Of a stretch of 32,537 nt of DNA, positions 16,638 through 22,744 are shown piece after piece. The stretch is from the NCBI RefSeq assembly GCF_004341165.1, contig NZ_SLZR01000027.1, forward strand, positions 1-32,537. Direction: 5' to 3'. This DNA comes from Reinekea marinisedimentorum (GTDB taxonomy: Bacteria > Pseudomonadota > Gammaproteobacteria > Pseudomonadales > Natronospirillaceae). A program made the position numbers and the translations under genes. Within the stretch, counting starts at the first letter, position 1. Each line of letters starts with the position of its first letter. The notes beneath the pieces were generated by a model. It worked only from the letters and a program-made list of their open reading frames with translations, was not told the DNA's origin and searched no databases.

Positions 16638-17243
16638 CTAATAGAGCTTGCGTTCAATTATCTTTCCAGACTTATCATTGGTAATTAAATTTCGGCAATA
16701 GTCGATTTCTTCTTTGTAGTTTAGCGTGTTTTCAATGCACTTAATTAATGGGTAGTTGACTCCAATTGAATAGTCTAAGAAGCCTGCAAGCTTTTGATCA
16801 ATCTGAGTAATAGACATCTGGTCTCTCTCGGTGATCGGGAAGGGTTCTTGTCCATCTCTATTTGATCTTTTGAAGTTAAAAAATTGAATGAATAGCTGGT
16901 TGCTATTCTCAAACGCAAAGAAGTCAAAATAGTTGGTGCTCTGGTTATACCATTTTGCAGATCTCGGATTTTGACCACTGCCGAATAAGATTCCGTCCTT
17001 GAGGTTTTTGACTTGAAATATATCTTCGTGGTCACCCATCCATTTATCTAGGAGGTAAACTCCTAGTAGACGTGATTCACCAAGTGGTTTTCTGAACTCT
17101 ATTTCTAAGGCCAAATTCGTGTCTTGTAGGTAATCACTGGCTTTTGGTTCCTCCACAGTCATTGGTTTGTTTGTGGCGCAACCGAGAAGCGAAAAAGCAA
17201 GCGCTATATTTAATGTTAGTTTTAACCATCTGTAGGATTTCAT
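16638..17243 (-). CDS. Element-borne lipoprotein of unknown function
   Basis: This 201-residue protein has a lipobox FSLLGC (Cys22) with Ala at +2, which predicts outer-membrane sorting. The mature domain is aromatic-rich (YFDFFAFENSNQLFIQFFNF in the middle) and has two late cysteines in a C-x(14)-C arrangement that could form a disulfide. I do not recognise the family. It is convergent with the integrase and divergent from the HipA-like gene, with about 138 bp between them. Its AT-rich codon use matches the rest of the island interior and differs from core genes. Confidence 0.75.
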   Translation of the reverse strand: MKSYRWLKLTLNIALAFSLLGCATNKPMTVEEPKASDYLQDTNLALEIEFRKPLGESRLLGVYLLDKWMGDHEDIFQVKNLKDGILFGSGQNPRSAKWYNQSTNYFDFFAFENSNQLFIQFFNFKRSNRDGQEPFPITERDQMSITQIDQKLAGFLDYSIGVNYPLIKCIENTLNYKEEIDYCRNLITNDKSGKIIERKLY

Positions 17244-17381
17244 TTTTCCACTAGCGCCTAATTTATGTGTAGCAAGTAATGAGTTTGGTCGAAATAGTTG
17301 AAATGCTTGAAGTTGCTAGACTATCAATTTGGATAGCTTTTTGTTATTCATAATACTGATTTAATTGATGGCCAACAATAT

Positions 17382-18125
17382 ATGGATAGCCCTGAGTACT
17401 TGGATATTGAGCAAATCATTAAACCAAGCATACAAGGAATGTCAGGAGTCTTTTACTGTAAGGCTGAAGACGGGAACAACTATTGGGTTAAAGGTCACAA
17501 TGTTGGGCGTATAGATCAAATAAAGGAATGGCTTTGTGGGCATCTAGCTATAGCTTTTGGCTTACCTATCGCACCATTTTGTATTGCAAGTATTGATGAG
17601 TATCTAGTAACTAACTTACCGTCTCAAATGAAAGTAATTGGTTACGGTCCGGTCTTCGCATCTAAAGATGTTGGACCGAGCGCTACATGGTTTGGGGCTG
17701 AAAGTAACGCAGAATTAGTTCCTGAAAACTTAAGGCGGGAGTTATTGCTTTTTGATTATTGGATATTTAATTCCGATCGGCAGTTTCACAACCCGAACTT
17801 ATTATGGGAGTCACAGTCCGATACAATGATAGTTATTGATCACAATCTTGCATTTGATTGTGACTTAGAAGAATCGGTGCTAATTGACTGTCATATTTTT
17901 ACTGATGTCGATAGAGAACCATTTAGAGATTTAAGTACCAGATGTGACCTTATATCCCGTATGGATAGTGCTATTGACTCTATTGAAGCAAAAATACACA
18001 AAATTCCCGAGGAGTGGAGCTGGTCAGACCTTGAGCAAACAAGGCCCACTGGATTAGAATTGAATGTCCTATTAACTAAACTTAAGAGATACAAAGGCAA
18101 CGAGGCTTTCTGGAGCGTATTATGA
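17382..18125 (+). CDS. Compact HipA-like Ser/Thr kinase
   Basis: This 247-residue protein resembles the small HipA-like kinases (HipA_2 type), not the ~440-residue HipA toxin. Lys37 in YWVKGH is a likely ATP-binding lysine. LLLFDYWIFNSDRQFHNPNLLW contains the catalytic-loop Asp132 and metal-binding Asn137/139, and VIDHNLAFD supplies the DFG-like Asp153. The gene overlaps the following DUF3037 gene by 4 bp (ATGA), so the two are translationally coupled. No HipB-like DNA-binding antitoxin is encoded nearby. No good ribosome-binding site is visible before the ATG. Kinase activity and target are inferred from the family only. Confidence 0.85.
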   Translation: MDSPEYLDIEQIIKPSIQGMSGVFYCKAEDGNNYWVKGHNVGRIDQIKEWLCGHLAIAFGLPIAPFCIASIDEYLVTNLPSQMKVIGYGPVFASKDVGPSATWFGAESNAELVPENLRRELLLFDYWIFNSDRQFHNPNLLWESQSDTMIVIDHNLAFDCDLEESVLIDCHIFTDVDREPFRDLSTRCDLISRMDSAIDSIEAKIHKIPEEWSWSDLEQTRPTGLELNVLLTKLKRYKGNEAFWSVL

Positions 18126-18928
18126 AAAAACGAGTTATACGATACGCCGTTATCAGGTTTCAGCCTTATCCTGAAACAGGTGAATTTGCGAACATTGGTG
18201 TCATTGCTATTGATCCATTGGCTGGCCAATTCCAGTTTAAGCTTGAAGACAGGCGTTCTCAGCGTGTTACTGACTTCTTCCACAACCTTGATGGCAGCTT
18301 TTATCGGGGCACAGTAAGGCGTATTAAGCATGAGCTGGAGGCGAGAAGAACAGCTGTTGCCAATTTCAATGCTAAGGCAATCGAAGTCTTTGAAGACTTG
18401 GTCATGCCTAAAAGTAATCTGTTTCAGTTTGAGCAGGCTAGCGCACTAAAAGCAACTAACTTAGATATCGCTATCGAATCTCTTTATGGGCAGTTCGTAG
18501 GCCATAAGTTTGCGAAGAAAAAGAGCTATGAAGAGCAGCTAAGAAATAAGGTTAAATTGCAGCTAGATTATTTAGAGCTTAAGCGACCATTCGGCCCATA
18601 TGATCTTTTAGGCCCTGGTGGTATTAAAACTCGCTTTGAGTTTGTTCAACAAGGGAATAACAAGCCGGAAAAAATAATTAAGCCGTTTGGTTTCAATGGG
18701 GCAGACCCTAGCAAGCTGAACGACCACACCTTCATTGCTTATAAATACTTATCAAATGCAAGGCTCGCAGGCATTAATAAACAAGACCTATTAATTCCTG
18801 TAGATGTAGTTATTGAGTCAGAACCTATGGAAGAAGCGTGGACGTTTCTCCGGCCAAACCTTGAAAAATTTGGTGAGCTTGTCAAAGCTAAAGATACTGA
18901 AAAAATTGATGAGTTTGCTCGCCAGTAG
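18122..18928 (+). CDS. DUF3037 protein, partner of the HipA-like kinase
   Basis: The N terminus has the DUF3037 pattern: RYAVIRFQPYPETGEFANIGVIAIDP, where GEFxNIGV is the diagnostic block. The product is 268 residues with a mostly helical C-terminal region. The function of the family is not established. Its genes occur next to small HipA-like kinase genes, as here with a 4-bp overlap, so it is probably a substrate, inhibitor or structural partner of the kinase. A GC-rich hairpin with a short T tract follows the stop, closing a two-gene transcription unit. Confidence 0.85.
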   Translation: MKKRVIRYAVIRFQPYPETGEFANIGVIAIDPLAGQFQFKLEDRRSQRVTDFFHNLDGSFYRGTVRRIKHELEARRTAVANFNAKAIEVFEDLVMPKSNLFQFEQASALKATNLDIAIESLYGQFVGHKFAKKKSYEEQLRNKVKLQLDYLELKRPFGPYDLLGPGGIKTRFEFVQQGNNKPEKIIKPFGFNGADPSKLNDHTFIAYKYLSNARLAGINKQDLLIPVDVVIESEPMEEAWTFLRPNLEKFGELVKAKDTEKIDEFARQ

Positions 18929-18938
18929 CTCAATCAGT

Positions 18939-18960
18939 GGCCTCCTTAGCAGAGGCCTTT
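18939..18960 (+). terminator. Terminator of the HipA-like/DUF3037 unit
   Basis: GGCCTC (18939-18944) pairs with GAGGCC (18952-18957) around a 7-nt loop and is followed by TTTAATTG. It closes the pair 10 bp after the DUF3037 stop. Confidence 0.65.
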
Positions 18961-19227
18961 AATTGTTGCATATAGCTTATGTGATGCTTGACATATGATT
19001 CTTTATCGCCGACTTTATTCACTCGCCGTAAGGCACTTTACTACTCTAGCGCACCAGCGCATTTTAAACCTCAGTAAGCGAGCGAGTTCTTAAGTTTACC
19101 TTTCAAATACTCTAGCACTAATTCCTTGCATTTAGCTTGTTTCCTGTCGGCGCGTAATTCCGCTCAACCATGCGTGTTATGACGAAGAAATCGAATTCAA
19201 AGGCTGGGCGTAGATGGAGTAATCTAA

Positions 19228-19374
19228 ATGAAATTGAAAGTATTCTTTGCACTACTGCTTATTGCGCTGATCGTGATGATTTTACTTGGTATAAACCCCT
19301 TAGAGCTACTCGTGCGAGCGGTCTCCAAGATCGGTGAGCTCCTTCGTGCATCAATAGATACAGTCGATTGGTAG
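19228..19374 (+). CDS. 48-residue single-span membrane protein
   Basis: This ORF begins MKLKVFFALLLIALIVMILLG, a basic start plus one strong transmembrane helix, followed by an amphipathic tail (LELLVRAVSKIGELLRASI). GGAG lies 8 bases before the ATG, which is a good initiation context. It is alone between the DUF3037 terminator and the integrase fragment; the rest of 18961-19474 shows no other gene. Small toxins of type I systems and phage holin-like peptides look similar, but the function is unknown. Confidence 0.5.
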   Translation: MKLKVFFALLLIALIVMILLGINPLELLVRAVSKIGELLRASIDTVDW

Positions 19375-19474
19375 TTGATTTGTAAATTCTTATATCACAA
19401 AGTTATAAAGTGTGACTTATCAACTGCCCGCATAATCTACGGATTGCTGTTGGCAGTGCTCTCTTAGTTGCATA

Positions 19475-19729
19475 TTGTCAGGTTTATTGATGATATTTGA
19501 CTTAGGATTGCAAGCCATGAACGAAGTAGACGCAGTGAAGAACAAGGACGACATCAAGCTCAGCACTCACTCGATGCGCAAGACCCGTGGATACGCCATG
19601 TGGAAGGACGGAGTGCCGCTGGAAGTCATCTGTAAGGTTTTGAATCACTGTACGCCGGCAGTGACCATGCGTTATATCGGCATCGAGCGCGAAGACGTCC
19701 ATCAGACCTATGACGGCTACGTTTTATAG
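19475..19729 (+). pseudogene. C-terminal fragment of a second tyrosine integrase
   Basis: Only the last part of the catalytic domain remains: THSMRKTRGYAMWK carries the His-x-x-Arg pair, VICKVLNHCTPAVTMRYIGI the late His and the Tyr region. Complete relatives have about 180 residues or more with an upstream catalytic Arg, and that part is not present in any frame before 19475. Codon use is more GC-rich than the AT-rich surroundings. The sequence is unlike the 450-residue integrase of this element, so it derives from a different mobile element. Confidence 0.75.
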
Positions 19730-19763
19730 CAAAAAAACACTTGGGTAATCCCCTGATTTGATA

Positions 19764-19784
19764 ATTTACTCATTAGGAGTAAAT
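19764..19784. promoter_or_regulatory. Perfect 8-bp dyad
   Basis: ATTTACTC (19764-19771) and GAGTAAAT (19777-19784) form a stem with a 5-nt loop. It lies after the integrase fragment and 116 bp before the secreted-protein gene. It could be an operator or a weak transcription stop. Confidence 0.3.
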
Positions 19785-19899
19785 ATAGAAGGGATAACTC
19801 CTATTCAGCTCGACCTACAGGCTCAGGCTTGAGTTATAGACCTAACTCAGACTCAAAGTTAACCTACAGCAACAGCCATTCAATGCTAGCGGACAGGTC

Positions 19900-20337
19900 A
19901 TGAAGAAATCATCACTAATGCTATTCTTAGCACTACATGCAGGTGTTTCATTAGCTGCAGACGAGTTAACGATACCTCAGGGCATGACACTTGATTTAGA
20001 GCTATATAGTAAATATGGGGATGTCGTCTTCCACAAAGGCTCGACAGACAGTAATTCAAGTACACCGGTAGAATTCGTTGCGTTATATAGAGACATCAGT
20101 GTTGATATAGATAGTGTATACCAAGAAAGGTTAGACGACTTTGCTTCCCGAGGTCTAATCCCTGATGCCGATTGTATTGGTTTCGATCGTTACAAAGGTA
20201 TTGTTGTGGATGAGGGCTATCTAAGCACTATATATTTAAATAAATCACCAGAAGCTCCAACCTACTACATGGTAATGGTTCAATCTAAGCAACAGTCAGT
20301 TTTGGATGATATAGATGCACAGCTTTGCACTGAATAG
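19900..20337 (+). CDS. Secreted protein of unknown function
   Basis: This 145-residue product has a Sec signal peptide (MKKSSLMLFLALHAGVSLAA, cleavage near Ala20). The mature domain is acidic with many tyrosines and two cysteines (in DADCIGF and AQLCTE) that could pair. It looks like a small periplasmic beta-rich domain. I recognise no family. It is isolated: no gene follows for about 470 bp, and AT-rich codons match the island interior. Role in the element is unknown. Confidence 0.65.
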   Translation: MKKSSLMLFLALHAGVSLAADELTIPQGMTLDLELYSKYGDVVFHKGSTDSNSSTPVEFVALYRDISVDIDSVYQERLDDFASRGLIPDADCIGFDRYKGIVVDEGYLSTIYLNKSPEAPTYYMVMVQSKQQSVLDDIDAQLCTE

Positions 20338-20808
20338 CTGGTTATTTGACAACCCACCCCTTAGGAATAAATGACTAAGACTGAAAGAAGAGCCGAATGT
20401 ATAACTATAAGTCTACTAATAGTCATACTGTAAGTGACCATAAGCCATCTATAGGTAGTGATCATTAATGGTTAACCAATGAAGACAAAGCTACCAGTCC
20501 ACTCCTAGTCCCCAGTCTATTGAATGCCAGTCCTAAGGGGTGGGCATTGAGTTAGTCAATCGACCATCTAGCCCCAGCCAGTCTAAGTGCGCACATGTCT
20601 ACTGCTGGTGGCTGGAGGTCACCCTATTTTTTTCTTTCTGGTCATTTAATGATCAGCGTGTGTTGTCCTGTTGTTTTTAACTTCTACCATTACCTATCCA
20701 TACTGTCAGTAACGACTGTTATCGCGGAGCGGGCATGAAGCTTTTCGCCTTACCGAGAGAGGCTAATTGATAACCCACCTCATAGGACTAACCGAAAGGC
20801 AAAAGCTT
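20338..20808. other. Non-coding stretch with three copies of a CCCACC-TAGGA motif
   Basis: CCCACCCCTTAGGA lies at 20353-20366 and its perfect inverse at 20531-20544. A variant (CCCACCTCATAGGA) lies at 20773-20786, where the similarity with the first copy extends over about 26 bp. A stem built on CCAGCC and GGCTGG near 20575-20615 is followed by a T run (about 20627-20633). No convincing ORF is present. It may hold recombination, replication or regulatory sites of the element. Confidence 0.55.
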
Positions 20809-20952
20809 ATGAGTTGTAGATACTGCGGAGGTGTCATGCCTTCAACTAAACCTAAGAACGAGAAGTACTGTTCAGCGAAATGCCGTAACAGGCTTGAAGT
20901 AGCTGTGAGTGTCAGCGTGTATTGTGCTAATACTGCGCCTTTCAGCTGCTAA
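20809..20952 (+). CDS. Short zinc-knuckle-like protein
   Basis: Starting at the ATG at 20809, the 47-residue product begins MSCRYCGGVMPSTKPKNEKY, then CSAKCRNRLEVAV. Two Cys-x2/3-Cys pairs about 16 residues apart are typical of a small zinc ribbon found in many mobile-element proteins. The C-terminal tail is atypical and may reflect a frameshift or truncation. The frame extends upstream to 20767, but AAAGG at 20794-20799 suits the internal ATG. Confidence 0.4.
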   Translation: MSCRYCGGVMPSTKPKNEKYCSAKCRNRLEVAVSVSVYCANTAPFSC

Positions 20953-21091
20953 GTAGTAGGTCAATTTGCATGCAGGAAGCAGGCTAGAAGAACGGTGTGG
21001 TAAGGCCTCGAAGGTGGTACACAACGGGCACACAAGACGAATTGTGAAAACTAAAAGTGATGAGGAATCAATGAGTTACGGATTGTTTTGC

Positions 21092-21179
21092 GAATGGTGC
21101 CTGGGAGAAGACTCGAACTTCCACGGGGTTGCCCCCACTAGCACCTGAAGCTAGCGTGTCTACCAATTTCACCACCCAG
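21092..21179 (-). repeat. Right attachment copy, within the intact tRNA-Leu gene
   Basis: This is the second copy of the 88-bp direct repeat (first copy 14799-14886, no mismatches). It reaches from three bases beyond the CCA to the third base of the tRNA, so the tRNA is completed by chromosomal bases on its 5' side and by element-supplied sequence on its 3' side. Confidence 0.9.
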
Positions 21180-21181
21180 GC
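21095..21181 (-). tRNA. tRNA-Leu (anticodon CAG)
   Basis: This is a complete class II tRNA of 84 nt plus encoded CCA. The acceptor GCCTGGG pairs with CCCAGGC, and the anticodon stem CTAGC/GCTAG encloses the loop TTCAGGT, giving CAG for CUG codons. The long variable arm is TGGGGGCAACCCCG-like, and the T loop has TTCGAGT. It lies downstream of hemL in the same direction, with a hairpin between, and serves as integration site of the adjacent element. Confidence 0.95.
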
Positions 21182-21197
21182 ATTGGGGAGAAACTGT

Positions 21198-21243
21198 CTC
21201 AGTAGCTGAGAACGGAGCGCATCATACGGTTGGCGATGCGCTC
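21198..21243 (-). terminator. Hairpin between hemL and tRNA-Leu
   Basis: GAGCGCATC (21215-21223) pairs perfectly with GATGCGCTC (21235-21243), and CTCAG-tag-CTGAG follows at 21198-21210. The stems lie just past the hemL stop on the minus strand. There is no T tract, so partial read-through into the tRNA is possible. Confidence 0.5.
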
Positions 21244-21262
21244 TGTCAAACGAAAAATGTAA

Positions 21263-22549
21263 TTATTTTATATTTTTCAATACCTTGGCGGCGGCCTTTA
21301 GGGTGAAGTCTATGTCGGCTTCGCTGTGCGCAAGTGACATAAAGCCGGCTTCAAAGCTGGAAGGGGCCAGATAAACACCTTCGTCGAGCATGCCGTGGAA
21401 GAAGCGGTTAAAGCGCTCGCTGTCGCACTGCTGTACCTCGCTGAACTTGCTGACGCTCTCTGCTTCGGTAAAGAACAGGCCAAACATACTGCCAACATGG
21501 TTCGAAACCATGCCGATGCCCTGTTCTTTAGCCAAAGCGACAATCCCGGCGGTGAGCTGTTCGGTTTTGGCGTTGAGCTGCTCATACACGCCCGGCTTGC
21601 TGATCTCGTTCAGCGCCGCCAAACCTGCGGCCATGGCCACCGGGTTGCCGGAAAGGGTACCGGCTTGGTATACCGGGCCAACCGGGGCCAGGTAATCCAT
21701 GATGTCGGCGCGGCCGCCAAAAGCACCAACCGGCATGCCGCCGCCGATCACCTTACCCAATGTGGTCAGGTCGGCCGTGACGCCGTATTTTTCCTGAGCG
21801 CCACCCAGGGCTGCGCGAAAGCCGCACATTACTTCATCGAAAATCAGCACTGCGCCGCTTTCGCTGCAGCACTCGCGCAGTGTTTCCAGGAAGCCCGGCA
21901 CCGGCGGAATGCAGTTCATGTTGCCGGCAATCGGCTCAACGATGACGGCTGCGATCTTATCACCCAGCTCGGCAAAGCAGGCGCGCACATCGTCGGCATT
22001 GTTGTATTCCAGCGTGACGGTGTGTTTTGCCACAGACTCCGGTACACCCGGCGAGGTGGGTACGCCCAGTGTGAGTGCGCCGGAACCGGCTTTAATCAGC
22101 AGGCTGTCGGCGTGACCGTGGTAGCAGCCTTCAAACTTCACCAGAATATCGCGACCGGTAAAGCCACGAGCCAAACGGATAGCCGACATAGTGGCCTCGG
22201 TACCGGAATTCACCATGCGCACCTTCTCAATGCTCGGGTAGAGCTCGCAAACCTTTTCCGCCATCTCGATTTCCAGCTCGGTCGGCGCACCAAAAGACAT
22301 GGCTTTATCGACCTGCTCGTGTACCGCCTTACGCACAACCTCGGCACCATGACCGAGGATCATCGGCCCCCAGGAAAGTACATAGTCGATATAGGTCTTG
22401 CCGTTGCTGTCGGTCAGTGTTGAGCCGCTGGCCTGTTCGAAAAAGACCGGAGTGCCGCCAACTCCTTTAAACGCGCGCACCGGAGAGTTAACGCCACCGG
22501 GTATGCATTGCTGGGCTCGGGTGAAAAGATCGCTGTTTGGCTGGCTCAT
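21263..22549 (-). CDS. hemL: Glutamate-1-semialdehyde 2,1-aminomutase
   Basis: HemL converts glutamate-1-semialdehyde to 5-aminolevulinate, the C5-route precursor of heme, as a PLP enzyme in the cytosol. The product has 428 residues, close to the 426 of E. coli. [19 protein letters not shown] is near the N terminus, and the PLP pocket has [17 protein letters not shown] and [11 protein letters not shown]. The PLP lysine is in [18 protein letters not shown]. Two ATGs are possible; the inner one at 22549 gives the usual MSQP start and has AGGA with 8-base spacing. It is divergent from the MalT-like regulator gene. Confidence 0.96.
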   Translation of the reverse strand: MSQPNSDLFTRAQQCIPGGVNSPVRAFKGVGGTPVFFEQASGSTLTDSNGKTYIDYVLSWGPMILGHGAEVVRKAVHEQVDKAMSFGAPTELEIEMAEKVCELYPSIEKVRMVNSGTEATMSAIRLARGFTGRDILVKFEGCYHGHADSLLIKAGSGALTLGVPTSPGVPESVAKHTVTLEYNNADDVRACFAELGDKIAAVIVEPIAGNMNCIPPVPGFLETLRECCSESGAVLIFDEVMCGFRAALGGAQEKYGVTADLTTLGKVIGGGMPVGAFGGRADIMDYLAPVGPVYQAGTLSGNPVAMAAGLAALNEISKPGVYEQLNAKTEQLTAGIVALAKEQGIGMVSNHVGSMFGLFFTEAESVSKFSEVQQCDSERFNRFFHGMLDEGVYLAPSSFEAGFMSLAHSEADIDFTLKAAAKVLKNIK

Positions 22550-22744
22550 GCTCATGTTCCTGTGAATTCTGAAAGGTGGTTATTCTGACTTCTGCACCTC
22601 GTTCAGGCAAACCGGTTTTCAATTTATGCCGTTCAGTTGATTAAACGCACTGGAACCGCAAGGCCATCGGCCTGGCGGCTGGCGGCGCGCCATTGCTGTG
22701 GGTATCATGGGCTACCGAACACCATCAGTACGGTTAGTTTTTTC

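Larger units (their letters stand above)
14799..21179. mobile_element. 6.3-kb integrative element at tRNA-Leu(CAG)
   Basis: The element is delimited by perfect 88-bp direct repeats of the tRNA-Leu gene, one repeat unit being 6293 bp. The intact tRNA is on the right, and the integrase gene begins 170 bp inside the left end. The cargo is a lipoprotein, a HipA-like kinase with DUF3037, a fragment of another integrase, a secreted protein and small ORFs. No relaxase, replication, capsid or conjugation gene is present. It is therefore a small integrative or mobilisable island relying on helper functions, or a decayed one. The interior from about 16.4 to 20.9 kb is visibly more AT-rich than the flanking core genes. 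Confidence 0.88.

Noticed and set aside
17382-18125. Classical HipBA toxin-antitoxin system
   Set aside because: The kinase is about half the length of HipA and no HipB-like HTH gene precedes it; the partner is DUF3037.
20966-21148. 60-codon frame next to the right att site
   Set aside because: It runs into the tRNA-Leu gene and reads its antisense as protein; no family and a poor start.
21395-22423. 342-codon open frame antisense to hemL
   Set aside because: Shadow of hemL; no ribosome-binding site or domain, and composition reflects the complementary codons.
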